DNA of 64,000 nt from Plazaster borealis (Eukaryota > Echinodermata > Asteroidea > Forcipulatida > Labidiasteridae). Location: positions 2,976,001 through 3,040,000 of the forward strand of contig CM037470.1 in the NCBI GenBank assembly GCA_021014325.1, in the 5' to 3' direction. This document shows positions 47,578 through 58,504 of this stretch, in pieces. The notes under the pieces are model-generated. The model had not been told where the DNA came from. It was given only the letters and a program-made list of their open reading frames with translations, and made no database searches. Both the position numbers and the translations under genes were made by a program. Numbering within the stretch: position 1 is the first letter of the stretch; every line of letters starts with the position of its first letter.

Positions 47578-48498
47578 ACCAAACAATTTTGTAAGAAAAT
47601 GTGTTCTCATTTACATTATATAGTATTGTAACTGTAATCACAATAGTCAAGACACTTGGTTTAATTTTTAACAGTTATTTATAAAATACAGACACTTTGA
47701 CCTTGTATTGTAAATTATGTGTGGTACATTACTTATTTGATGCATTTGAGTGCATTGCCGCGTAATACATGCATAAGGTGAAATCATACAATTAGTATTT
47801 TGTAAGAAGTATCGTCTCATTTCCATTCTAGTATTATTTACTATAATCACAATATTACAGACACTCGGTTAAAGTATTTTCATTTTTAACAATTTATAAA
47901 GTGTTCAGACACTTTCAGCTTGCAATGTGAACATTTGTGATTACACAAATTAATATTTGATGCATTTTAGTCGATCATCGCAGAATATATTCATGAGGTG
48001 AAACCTGGACTATTCCACATGAGTTGAAGCTGAGTGAATTATGAAAAAAGCAAGATTTCACCGAATGACTGATCAGCGACAAACAACGCCCTCACGAAAT
48101 GCATTCAATACACTGTAACAACTTTCAAGTCATAATTGACCCGGATTCCGAGTCCTGGGGGGGGGGGGCTGACTCCTTTCGGGTCAGGCTGACCCAGGAG
48201 TGAGTCAGGCCCCCCTTGATCGTAACTCGGATTCTGCGTCATTTTGACTCATTTCATGGTCATTTTGAATTACAAGTTAACATTTTAAATATAAGTTCAA
48301 ATATTCATTTAAACTATTTTCTGTATATGAAATAAGTTCAAAGTACCCAGAGTTACCCTACGATAAAATACTGATAAAAATAGACATGCCGAGTGTGAAT
48401 CGTTTTTAGAAAAGGGACTCACTCCGAAAACTTCTTGTAAATTGTAAATATTTCATCACTTAATGACAAATTAGTAATGTGTTTATCTACAACGTGCA

Positions 48499-48640
48499 GG
48501 GGTCGATTTAACAAAGAGATAAGATTGATCAGAAGTGACCGCTAAGCAAAGAATAATGATGTCAAATCACTATGGTGATACCGAAAACTCATCATAAGAT
48601 GAGTCTTACTGCTTTGTGAAATCGAGACCGGTACATTCAA
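48499..48640. mobile_element. small fold-back MITE, GGTCGATTTAACAAAG ends
   Basis: The left end GGTCGATTTAACAAAGAG and right end TGCTTTGTGAAATCGAGACC are inverted. Related to 25541-25704 and to the fragment at 34575. Confidence 0.65.
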
Positions 48641-49083
48641 TTAGTTTAGTTTTCTCTGCTTAATTACCTGGCTGCTCTGTTCACTTTCATTAAATTTCTA
48701 AATGTTATGTTAAGTATTTGTATTGCCAATGTTTTATAGTTTTTGTTTTATAGGGCCCTCTGTGGGTATTTTACATTACAAATATATTTACTCATTTTCT
48801 CCAGAGTCACACAACTGATTAAGCCCAAATTTTCACAGGTTTGTTATTTCATGTGTAAGGTTGATCACACAAAACATGAACACACTGTCTCATACTGTTT
48901 TGTCATGTATAATACTATTTATATTATTTGTTAGGTCTTTGTTGTAAAAAAAAAAAAACGTTGGAAGCTCGTGTTACAACGTGTGATTTTGTTTTATTCA
49001 CGCGATTTCGCTTTTCCGAGATTGACTTTTGATTCGATTGTCTTAAGTCTCTAGGATGTCGTTTGAATTTAAAATAATAATTA

Positions 49084-50052
49084 TGTGGGGACTCGGAAGT
49101 TAAGCTTTTATAGAGAGTGTTCCTTTAATCTAGTTGTGGGAGTTCATTCACAAATCCACCTGATTTGACTCATACAGCTTAAAGTAGTGCATGTTCATTG
49201 TTTTAATCAACACCTTATAACTACTGTTGCTTATTATTGTGTAATTGTTTATTATGTAATTATAGTGGGTTTACGTCATTAACCACATTAAGTTTCTTTT
49301 ATGGATATAAAATTATCATTATTCTATTCAATCATCGCACCTGGCGCATTGATATCTCAAGGGGCATGTAAAGTGGTCAGTCCACTATATGCCATAGCGT
49401 GGACTTGAAAGTGACTTGGCCGTAGAAGTTCAAGGATGCCGGTTTACGATTTATTGTAACGTGTTGAATCGGTGTATCTTCCTCCTTGATAGGGGAATTG
49501 TGCCAAGAATCTCGTTGAGTTGTTTATGTGCAGGGTGTCGGTGAGTACTAATTATTAGGTTAGCTTGAGACTTACTATTGATGAACAGACAGTTATTTAA
49601 GAGTAATGAAAACTATTTAAGTGAATGGTCGGAGTTTGGTAATTGCAGTAGTGTGTACTTTCTTTCAGTGTTGGCCTTAGGGGCGATGTGCCACTGCTGA
49701 TGTGCTAGTTTCGTTTCACTCACTACCTTGGTGTTGGGTGAGTTTCTAAATCAAATTGTCTGATTATTTTCATAACAGAATACTGTCTGAGTTTATTTCA
49801 AGTTATTCAAGTGTGATTACAAAAAGCAACGTTTATGTTGTGAACCTTTCTTTCATTAGGGATTTGGATGTTTGGATAAAGACACGAATACTATATGGAG
49901 ATGGAGGAATAAAGAATGAGAGCTCCTTTTATTGAATGATTGTGTCATCAGAGTTACTTGTCCCCTTGCCGATGGATTAATCCGTCAACCCAGTGATGAC
50001 TGCTACCCGTGATCACTACCCAAGGGTTTCGCCCCTCGCGTGAATCCCTACA
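49084..50052 (+). repeat. 5' LTR
   Basis: TG...CA ends (TGTGGGGACTCGG to GAATCCCTACA), 969 bp. It differs from the 3' LTR by one extra G near the start and by four substitutions that I could see. No promoter element was assigned. Confidence 0.97.
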
Positions 50053-50057
50053 AGAAA

Positions 50058-50075
50058 TGGCGTCGTAGACAGGAT
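50058..50075 (+). other. candidate primer-binding site
   Basis: TGGCGTCGTAGACAGGAT begins 5 bp after the 5' LTR. It would pair with a tRNA 3' end in CCA preceded by G, a discriminator base typical of serine tRNAs. The tRNA identity is inferred, not checked. Confidence 0.55.
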
Positions 50076-50512
50076 ATGGGACAGTTTTGTTAGATTTTCT
50101 TGGAGTAAAAATCCATAGTTTCATCCCCAACATCATAAATCTATTTTGTTTAATGAGTGTAACGATTGTACTTTTAAATTTGCTCATAATATGGGTGTAT
50201 GAATTTATGTGGATGACTGTCTGTATGACAGTGGAGAGTTGCCCTTTAATACCGCGCACCGTGGGAAAGGACGTTAAACCGGAAATATGGTGTATCATTT
50301 TACACCAGTAGTGTAGAATTGGTTTGCCTAAATTGGGTTCAGTGGCAGGTCACTCAGTGTATCAACGTGTATAAACCATAATCTCATGTGTTCTTGACTG
50401 CGCTGAAGACCGATGGTTGCTTACAACTTGTTTTAGATAAGCCTCGTTCGTTTCGCATAGAGTATAGTATTCTAGTTTTAGGCCTATTGATAGTTTTTCC
50501 GCCTGCAGCACA
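50076..50512. other. gypsy 5' leader, non-coding
   Basis: A short plus-strand ORF (50087-50311) and a minus-strand ORF over the LTR junction have no domain and are not considered genes. Packaging signals may be here but cannot be recognised. Confidence 0.5.
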
Positions 50513-51591
50513 ATGGCAACTTCTGAAAATCTAGCTGAGGTGATTAAACAGTCAAACCAGGCATTGGCTGAAACTCTTGCCGGTGCGTTTCAGAATTTGA
50601 GGTATCAGAGGTCCTCGACCATAAAACTTAGTAAGTTCTATGGGTCCCCAACAAAGTCTGGGGATCCCACACTGAAAGAGTGGATTGATGATCTCAACTC
50701 ATATTCCAGACAACTTAGTCTCTCTAAAGAAGAGAAGGTCAACGTGGCTATTGACCACCTTGGGGGGATTGCCAAAGAGGAAGTTTTGTGTTGCCCTAAG
50801 ACCAAAAAGGACGAAATAGGAAAACTAATATCGCTTTTGCGAAAGCGTTTTGGGTCCCTGAAACCGTCCAGACCCTCAATTGTGCCTTTTATACTAGAAA
50901 CCAGTTAGAGAACGAGAAGTTAGCAGACTTTAGCAGAGCTTTGATAAGGTTATACGATCGGATGGAATCCGCGTCTACGGAAAAGGGCGAAAAAACCGCG
51001 CTCGCTCAGCTTAAGCAAGGCGCACTTAAAGAGCAGTTCATTCGTGGTGCTCGGGATACTGCAATAAAGCGAGAATTGCGCAAATTAGCTCACGATGAGT
51101 CGGACCTTTCCTTCTTTGATTTCAGAGAGCTGGCGCTAAAAATCATGCGAGATGTAGAAGAAAGTCAGATTGAAAAATCAAGCTATGCTGGGTTCCCCTC
51201 GGTACCGGAGACGCCAAATGTGGTGATTGTAGACAAGGTAGCTGCGAATTCATGTAGCAAAGATAATGAACAACTTGCCACGCTAATGGAGAGCTTATTG
51301 CAGCAGCAAATGGAAACAAACAAAAGCATCCAGAAGCTAACTGAGGCCGTCGGCAATCTCAAGCCTAGCGCAACCGCGGACGTGGGTAGTGGCTTTCGAA
51401 AATCCGATAGATATCCCCCTCGCAAATGCAGTTATTGTGGGAAAATGGGTCACAGTACTGATTCTTGTTGGTCAAAGAAAGCAGCAGAACGAGCACAAGT
51501 TAATACAGAGGTGAAGAAAACGCCTCCTTTCCAGGTTAAAGGTGACGTAGGTCAAGTAAAGTTGTCGGAAAACGCGATACCTCCGTCGTAG
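50513..51591 (+). pseudogene. gypsy gag, one frameshift
   Basis: It starts MATSENLAEVIKQSNQ. The capsid-like part runs to about 50855, where the open frame changes by one base near a C run (50855-50860). Homologous-looking sequence continues in the other frame from 50860 through LYDRMESAS and a glutamine-rich helix to 51591. A retroviral-type zinc knuckle CSYCGKMGHSTDSC (CX2CX4HX4C) is at 51427-51468. The shift truncates the product at residue 131 and is best read as a small deletion in this copy; I do not reconstruct it. Confidence 0.85.
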
Positions 51592-53826
51592 AGGGCGTTT
51601 CGCCGGAGGGTTTAGTTGTAGAGCCCATTACCCAGACCCCTAGAGTGGATAGAGCGATTAATTTGATGGATAAGAGAAAACTTCTTTCTCCGAGTCCTAT
51701 GGTGAAAGTGATAATAGCTGGTGTAACAGCAAATTGTGTTTTAGACGGGAGCTGAGACGTCCCTAATCTCTTGGAAATTTTATCACGATAACTTAGAAAA
51801 ACGGGTCGGGGCCTTGGGCGACGTGGGTCAATTTATTAGATTGACGGGTGCTAATGGTCTTGAGGTTCCAGTTGAAGGTTTCTTAGAGACAAGTCTTGTG
51901 GTATTAGGACAAAGGTTTAATGCTAGCTTTCTTGTGGCGAGCAGGAACGCTCCTAGCGCTCCAAGTAAGCAAGGAGGCGAGTGTCCAATTATATTGGGTT
52001 GTAATGTGTTGAAGTTGATTGCGTCAGATGCAAAATGTATTGAGTCTAGCAAAAGTGATGTAGATTGGAACTCTACACTTCGATGGTTTGGATCCTTAGG
52101 ATCAAATAGTTCTGATAAAGTAGAGGGGTGTAAGTGTCCTATCATGAAGGTTTTAGCAGTGGATGGCAAAGTTATCCCCCCTGAGTCCGTGGGAGTCATT
52201 GAATGTGTTGTGGATGTTGCCACAGCTGATGATTTGAGTAACAAGGCTATTTTAGTCCTTGATCTCTCTACATGTGTGTGCCTAGGGACTGTGAATGAGG
52301 CACTAGGGATTGGTCTGGGTGATGGCCAGACAAGTCATGTCATTGAGGGTATTCACCAAGCAGGTTCATCTTCAATGTCGTTGTATATTGTCAATTCGAG
52401 TTCAAAACCTTTGAGTATAGCTGCCAATACTAACGTTGCAATGACAAGCACAGTAGAAGTGACTGAGGAAGTTGGGATTAATGTAAGTGACAATGTGTTG
52501 AATGTAACGGTTCATCGAGTCGCTTTGGTTGGACATGGTCAAAGTAGTTGTGGTCACAGGTGTGATGTTGGTGTAGGTGTAGACCTTCAAAGTGAAGGTG
52601 AGGTTCCATGCAAGTTGCCTAGCAACGACCCGAAGCGAGACTCTTTTAGGTTTCCAGACGGAACTAGTTACTTGTTGCCTCCAGGGCTTAGTTTAAATGG
52701 TCTTTGCGCTTCTGATGCCGTGAAGGCAGCAAGGTTGATACAAGAGCATGAAGAGGCCTTTTCGATGAGTCCCTATGATTTGGGTTACAATGATTCAATC
52801 CCGCATGAAATCAGTCTTACCGATGGCAAGGCTTTTAATCTCCCATATAGGCGAGTAGTTCCAAGCCAGATGGCTGAGGTGAAAAAGTTACTTCAAGACC
52901 TATTGAACCGCCAAGTGATTCGTAAATCGTCAAGTCAGTATGCAAGCCCAGTAGTTTTAGTGAGGAAAAGGGACGGAGGGTTGCGATTGTGTATTGACTA
53001 TCGGCGCCTTAATGCCAAGACGGTAAAGGATGCATTCCCTCTACCTAGAATAGAGGAGACTCTTGAGGCGATGGGAGGAGCGAAGCTGTTCTCTTCCCTA
53101 GATCTAGCGCATGGGTATTTTCAAGTTGCAATGCATCCAGGGTCGATTCACAAGACTGCGTTTAGGGTCCCTTGGGGACTGTTTGAATTTCTCCGTCTTC
53201 CCCAAGGACTGATAAATAGTCCAAGCACATTCCAACGGATTATGGAGATGATTTTCGGAGACATGAATTTGACTGAGCTTGTGTTGTATTTAGACGATGT
53301 ACTTGTATACTCAAAGACGTTTTCAGAACACATTGATAGGTTAGGTGAAGTGTTCGCTAGATTGAAGCGCAATGGGTTGAAATTGAAGGGGTCCAAGTGT
53401 AAACTGTTTCAAAGCTCTGTATCACATCTTGGCCATGTGGTAAGTGATAGGGGAGTATCGGTTGACCCTGCTAAGGTGGAGCGGATCAAGAATTGGCCGA
53501 TTCCCTCAAATTCTGATCAGCTAAGGTCATTTCTGGGACTTGCATCTTATTATAGGCGATATGTAAGTAGGTTTTCGAAGATTGCTGCTCCTCTACACGC
53601 ACTGACGGTTAAGGCACTTTCAAAAGCTGGGAAGTGCCCATTTGAGTGGTCCGGTGAGGCCGATAAGGCGTTTGTGACTCTGAAAACTGCATTGTGTGAG
53701 GCACCAGTTTTAGCTTTCCCACGATTTGACCGAGATTTTACCCTTGAAGTGGATGCTTCTCTCCAAGGACTTGGAGCTTGTCTTTCACAGTTTGATGACA
53801 GTGGGTGTCTGCATCCAGTGGCGTAA
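51570..53826 (+). pseudogene. gypsy pol, N-terminal part: protease and reverse transcriptase, interrupted
   Basis: A frame that is -1 relative to gag is open before and through the protease start (KVIIAGVTANCVLD, ending at the active-site Asp, 51744-51746). It then breaks, and the rest of the protease (ETSLISWKFY) is in the next frame, which stays open from 51745. RT follows: MAEVKKLLQDLLNRQVI, LCIDYRRLNAKT, SSLDLAHGYFQV, LPQGLINSPSTFQ and the catalytic LYLDDVLVYS (YLDD at 53287-53298). RNase H begins with EVDASLQGLGACLSQF, and a TAA at 53824-53826 stops the frame. The RT domain itself appears complete. Confidence 0.9.
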
Positions 53827-55848
53827 GCTAGCAGAGGACTAAGAGGGGCTAAGAAGAATTATTCCGATCTCTTTAGTTTTAAAATAGAGCTATTGGCCAT
53901 GAAGTGGGCCGTTTCCGAGAAATTTCGGGAATATCTGTTGGGAAGACACACAGTGGTATGGACAGATAACAACCCCCTGGCGCATCTGCAGACAGCTCGA
54001 CTTGGAGCAACCGAGCAACGATGGGTTGCACAATTGGCACCTTTCGACATTGAAATAAAATATCGTAGTGGTCGGTCAAATAAATGTGCGGATGCACTTA
54101 GTCGTCTCCCACCAGAAGGACATGGGGGTGTGGACATTGTACAGGCTGTCACACAGTGCATTACTCTCCCAGCGGAGCTCCAAGCCGCTGAAGCCGATCA
54201 TAGGGTTGAGGATTTAGATCGGCAGGTTTTAATCAATGCTGTAGACTCTGAGAGGGTAACACCTTCAGTCCTTCCATCTTATTCTCACTCTGAATTGTCA
54301 ACTATGCAGAAGGAGGACGAGGCTCTTAAGGCGATTTGGAGCAGGTGGCAACGTCGTTGGGACCCAGGCCAAGGTGAACCTGCAAATGGTGAAGTGGTTA
54401 ATCAAGAGACCAAGAGTTGGTTGAAAGAGTGGCCTCGCATTGTAGAAAAGAATGGGGTGCTTTATAGATGCACCGTAGAAGTAGGTTTAGGAGAGGTGTA
54501 CCAGATATTGGTTCCGAAGCGGCTTCGAACATTAGTGATGGATGCTAGTCATGATCAGTGGGGTCATCAGGGTGTTGGTAGAACCCTTTCTTTTATCAAA
54601 AGGCGTTGTTTTTGGCCAGGAATGACTGGATTAATTAAGGAACATGTACAGAAGTGTTTTCATTGTACAGCGTCTAAGGCACCAACCCCCACAGTACGCC
54701 CACCGATGCGACACTTGTTGGCCTTTAAGCCCCTCGAGAGGGTTGCTATAGATTTTCTGAAGCTCGATAGGGGGCGCGGAAACTTTGAGGATGTCCTTGT
54801 CATGACAGACTCATTTACAAAGTTTTCGGTGGCGGTTCCCTGCAGGGATCAGACTGCAGAGACAGTGGCACGTGTCCTTAGGGATAAGTGGTTTTCTTGC
54901 TATGGTGTCCCAATGCAGATCCATTCAGATAGAGGTAGAAATTTCGAGAGCCGCCTGATCAGTGAACTTTGTAGTCTTTATGGTATTCGTAAGACCCGTA
55001 CTACGCCGTATCATGCCCAAGGCAATGGGCAAACAGAGCGTTTTAACAAAACGCTCTGTGGGCTAATCAAGTCATTAGATACAAAGAGTAGAAGTGAGTG
55101 GCCGCAACTTTTGCCGCATTTGGTCTTTATATACAATACCACCCCTCATAGCGTAACCGGATATGCCCCGTACACTTTAATGTTTGGCAGAGAGCCGACA
55201 GTACCACTAGACCAGTTACTCAATAACGCTCGCAAAGGTTGGGATGAGAATGTTGTATCAAGGCAAGCTGAGCTTATTACGAAGACTCATGAAATAGCAA
55301 AGGAACGCATGATGAAAGCGGCTGATGCCAATAAGAGGCTGTATGATAACAGAGCAAAGGCGGTCCCGTTGCCTATTGGTAGTCCAGTGTTGTTGAAGCA
55401 CTGTGCGTTCACTGAACGACACAAACTTCAAGACCATTTCAAGAGTGATCGGTATGTTGTTGTAAAATCCAATGTTCAGGAGGATATTTATGCTATCAGA
55501 CCCATGGCTGGAGGTAAAGAGAAATGGGTTAATAGGAAGCTTCTTGTACTCGACCCTAGAGGTACACTTGAGAAAGTAGGGGAACCATTACAAAATTTTC
55601 CGTGTGTTGAAGATGGGCGGGATGATGACTTGGATCATAGTGATTCTGACTCAGATGAAGAATTGGTCATGACCGGTAACCCTGGTCTTGTAATACCGAC
55701 CATAGGTTCCCAGCAGCCACTACCTTCCCCCACTCACCCTGATAGAACAGTTGGCGTTGAACCCCGTGCAGCGAACGAGCAAGGCTTGCGGCGTTCTGAG
55801 CGCGTCCGACGAAAACGCACGGGTAGATGGCCTAATGAAGTAACTTAA
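53827..55848 (+). CDS. gypsy pol, C-terminal part: RNase H remainder and integrase
   Basis: It is in the same frame as the RT segment, separated only by the TAA at 53824. The first internal ATG is at 53893; no start is expected because this belongs to a polyprotein. RNase H residues continue (KIELLAMKW, WTDNNPLAHL, CADALSRLP). Integrase has an HHCC finger (H-DQWGH...C-FHC), the catalytic core with Asp at 54751, Asp at 54928 and Glu at 55036 (35 residues between the last two: DX35E), and a C-terminal chromatin/DNA-binding-like region (GSPVLLKHC, VNRKLLVLDP). The tail is acidic then basic. Integrase seems intact. Confidence 0.9.
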   Translation, partial: ASRGLRGAKKNYSDLFSFKIELLAMKWAVSEKFREYLLGRHTVVWTDNNPLAHLQTARLGATEQRWVAQLAPFDIEIKYRSGRSNKCADALSRLPPEGHGGVDIVQAVTQCITLPAELQAAEADHRVEDLDRQVLINAVDSERVTPSVLPSYSHSELSTMQKEDEALKAIWSRWQRRWDPGQGEPANGEVVNQETKSWLKEWPRIVEKNGVLYRCTVEVGLGEVYQILVPKRLRTLVMDASHDQWGHQGVGRTLSFIKRRCFWPGMTGLIKEHVQKCFHCTASKAPTPTVRPPMRHLLAFKPLERVAIDFLKLDRGRGNFEDVLVMTDSFTKFSVAVPCRDQTAETVARVLRDKWFSCYGVPMQIHSDRGRNFESRLISELCSLYGIRKTRTTPYHAQGNGQTERFNKTLCGLIKSLDTKSRSEWPQLLPHLVFIYNTTPHSVTGYAPYTLMFGREPTVPLDQLLNNARKGWDENVVSRQAELITKTHEIAKERMMKAADANKRLYDNRAKAVPLPIGSPVLLKHCAFTERHKLQDHFKSDRYVVVKSNVQEDIYAIRPMAGGKEKWVNRKLLVLDPRGTLEKVGEPLQNFPCVEDGRDDDLDHSDSDSDEELVMTGNPGLVIPTIGSQQPLPSPTHPDRTVGVEPRAANEQGLRRSERVRRKRTGRWPNEVT

Positions 55849-56321
55849 CTAATATGCAAAAACAACTGACAAAGGTTTGTTCTTAAACATGAGTTTCGCT
55901 TAGAGCGGAGAGGATGTTTTCTGCCTTCTGCAGACACTGACGTGTAACCTATATTTTCTTTTGTTGACAAAGAGCGTGTTTTGATTCAGAAGTAAAGGGT
56001 GCAAAATAAAACAAAGAAAACAACTAGTTATTTTGGCATGAAGTCGATGTCTTGGTATTGAATGTGATTATTTCGTTTCATTTTCCTCTTTTAGGTTTCC
56101 TCTAATCAGTGACTTTCGTTCGGAGGCAGAGGAATCCCGGACGGCGTGCCGGTGTTAGCTCAAGCTACCTCTGAAACCGACTTGATTCCTGTAAAAGAGA
56201 GACCTGAGAGAGAGGTTGTCGTTCGTTGAAAAGCGACAGAAATTAAACGAAACAAAGAAAAGAAAAGAAACATTATATGTTATAATTATCTAGTATATCG
56301 TTTGTACTTTACCGCCACATT
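55849..56321. other. spacer between gypsy pol and the SGNH ORF
   Basis: Non-coding. It contains the first of two 46-bp direct repeats (56128-56173) and a TCTTTTAG (56090-56097) that could be a splice acceptor for a subgenomic RNA, by analogy with env expression. That is only an inference. Confidence 0.45.
56128..56173 (+). repeat. 46-bp direct repeat, copy left of SGNH ORF
   Basis: GGAATCCCGGAC, then TGCCGGTGT and AGCTCAAGCT, about 40 of 46 positions identical to 57152-57197. The two copies bracket the accessory ORF. Confidence 0.9.
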
Positions 56322-56930
56322 ATGAACGTTGGTGATAGGCAAGGTGTATTTTTGTTTGGTCATTCGTTCCCGGCAAGACTTCGCAGGTGGTCAAGAGACC
56401 AATCGGAGACCATTGAAGCGTGTGTTGGAATCTCTGATAGATTTTCAGTCTTTGTTGAGGGACACCCTGGTTTGACATTCGACCGCATATTTAGCAGTGA
56501 GAGCCATTATTTTCAGAAGTTGAAAACCCACCAGTTTGACACTCTATGCATTGATATGGGTACAAACGATCTGTGTGCTGTAGGCGGAACCGCACAAGTA
56601 GTTGTAAATAACGTAATGAAGTTTTTAGGTCTTTTTAAGGCTAAAGGTGTTCAACCTGAGCATTTGTTTTTCCTCTCAGTGATTCGAAGATCAAGCATCA
56701 TTCGGCCTGGGCAGGTTTCTGTCTCTTCATTTAATCATAGAGTCAGACGCTATAATTCATTATTGAGCAGAACCCTTAAGGTTCAGTATCCAAATGTGAG
56801 TGTTTACTCCCAGAGCAGACTTGATCGGCCGAAATACTTGGTAGATGGCTGCCATCTAACTAATGCTGGTATGGTTAAATATTGTAAAGGGTTGAAGGAT
56901 GCCATTCTAAATAGAGGTAACCGGAGATAA
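56322..56930 (+). CDS. SGNH/GDSL-type hydrolase ORF of the gypsy element (env position)
   Basis: Intact 202-residue ORF. The SGNH blocks are visible in order: block I FLFGHSF (nucleophile Ser15), block II FVEGHPGLTFD (Gly50), block III DMGTNDLC (GxND at 80-83, Asn82), block V VDGCHLTNAG (Asp175 and His178). Such enzymes hydrolyse esters of lipids, acetylated sugars or similar; the substrate is not predictable. Esterase domains are known in ORF1 of CR1/L2-type LINEs. I do not know of a well-described family of gypsy elements carrying one between pol and the 3' LTR, where env would be. There is no signal peptide or membrane segment, so it is not an envelope glycoprotein. Base composition resembles the rest of the element. 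It is open although gag, protease and RNase H are broken. Confidence 0.8.
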   Translation: MNVGDRQGVFLFGHSFPARLRRWSRDQSETIEACVGISDRFSVFVEGHPGLTFDRIFSSESHYFQKLKTHQFDTLCIDMGTNDLCAVGGTAQVVVNNVMKFLGLFKAKGVQPEHLFFLSVIRRSSIIRPGQVSVSSFNHRVRRYNSLLSRTLKVQYPNVSVYSQSRLDRPKYLVDGCHLTNAGMVKYCKGLKDAILNRGNRR

Positions 56931-57151
56931 TGTGACGAAAGAAGTTTTGTTCTTTCATTTGTGTTATCATTCGGGTTGTTTGATGCAACACTCTCTTTTA
57001 CCACTTTGGAAAAAGGGACCAGTTTTGTTTTAATTGGATAGGCATATACCTTCTTTTTAGAATGTGATGAAAGGTTTTTGTGTTTTCAGGTATTAGCTAT
57101 GTCTGAAAGTAGATAGCGTGTAGTTATATTTTGTTGACTTTTAAGTTAAGC

Positions 57152-57197
57152 GGAGGAATCCCGGACTCTGTGCCGGTGTCAGCTCAAGCTGCCTCTG
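57152..57197 (+). repeat. 46-bp direct repeat, copy right of SGNH ORF
   Basis: Partner of 56128-56173, beginning GGAGGAATCCCGGACTCTGT. It lies 222 bp beyond the SGNH stop codon. Confidence 0.9.
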
Positions 57198-57536
57198 TGG
57201 TGTTGTTTCTTTTTATATAAAAACTACCAAAATGGTAATGTTGTATAAAATAAGCTATATTTTACTTCCTATATATAGTAACACGTTGTTGTAAGTTGAC
57301 AATAATATATTTTGTTAAGAGCAGTAGAGACATGAGATGTATGGTTGTGTTGTCATTGTATTTCGACTTTTCATTCGAACTTTTGCAAAAGATGATGACG
57401 ATGAAGTTTTGTACATTATTTTAGGCACAGTTTTGTATGGTAATCTTCGGTATTTTATATGTTACTACTATTACTAAGCTGATATCTGGGACAAGTTTTG
57501 ATCGTCGTGGTCGACTGATCTTTAAAGCTGGGAAGC

Positions 57537-58504
57537 TGTGGGACTCGGAAGTTAAGCTTTTATAGAGAGTGTTCCTTTAATCTAGTTGTGGGAGTTCATT
57601 CACAAATCCACCTGATTTGACTCATACAGCTTAAAGTAGTGCATGTTCATTGTTTTAATCAACACCTTATAACTACTGTTGCTTATTATTGTGTAATTGT
57701 TTATTATGTAATTATAGTGGGTTTACGTCATTAACCACATTAAGTTTCTTTTATGGATATAAAATTATCATTATTCTATTCAATCATCGCACCTGGCGCA
57801 TTGATATCTCAAGGGGCATGTAAAGTGGTCAGTCCACTATATGCCATAGCGTGGACTTGAAAGGGACTTGGCCGTAGAAGTTCAAGGATGCCGGTTTACG
57901 ATTTATTGTAACGTGTTGAATCGGTGTATCTTCCTCCTTGATAGGGGAATTGTGCCAAGAATCTCGTTGAGTTGTTTATGTGCAGGGTGTCGGTGAGTAC
58001 TAATTATTAGGTTAGCTTGAGACTTACTATTGATGAACAGACAGTTATTTAAGAGTAATGAAAACTATTTAAGTGAATGGTCGGAGTTTGGTAATTGCAG
58101 TAGTGTGTACTTTCTTTCAGTGTTGGCCTTAGGGGCGATGTGCCACTGCTGATGTGCTAGTTTCGTTTCACTCACTACCTTGGTGTTGGGTGAGTTTCTA
58201 AATCAAATTGTCTGATTATTTTCATAACAGAATACTGTCTGAGTTTATTTCAAGTTATTCAAGTGTGATTACAAAAAGCAACATTTATGTTGTGAACCTT
58301 TCTTTCATTAGGGATTTGGATGTTTGGATAAAGACACGAATACTATATGGAGATGGAGGAATAAAGAATGAGAGCTCCTTTTATTGAATGATTGTGTCAT
58401 CAGAGTTAATTGTCCCCTTGCCGATGGAGTAATCCGTCAACCCAGTGATGACTGCTACCCGTGATCACTACCCAAGGGTTTCGCCCCTCGCGTGAATCCC
58501 TACA
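57537..58504 (+). repeat. 3' LTR
   Basis: 968 bp, TGTGGGACTCGG to GAATCCCTACA. It is preceded by the short purine-rich AAAGCTGGGAAG, a weak polypurine tract. Right flank ATTA matches the left flank. Confidence 0.97.

Larger units (their letters stand above)
49084..58504 (+). mobile_element. gypsy/Ty3 LTR retrotransposon with accessory SGNH hydrolase ORF (9.42 kb)
   Basis: Full-length element with two nearly identical LTRs, a primer-binding-like site, gag with a zinc knuckle, then protease, RT, RNase H and integrase in the order of Ty3/gypsy elements. An extra ORF lies between pol and the 3' LTR. ATTA flanks both sides (49080-49083 and 58505-58508). By eye the LTRs differ at about five positions in 968 bp, so insertion was recent. 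Three coding disruptions (gag, protease, RNase H) make this copy non-autonomous as read. Confidence 0.95.

Noticed and set aside
49954..50298. 114-residue minus-strand ORF
   Set aside because: Crosses the LTR/leader boundary, has no domain, and its LTR part recurs in the 3' LTR.
56322..56930. Retroviral-type envelope gene
   Set aside because: The position fits, but there is no signal peptide, transmembrane segment or furin-like site, and the SGNH blocks explain the protein.
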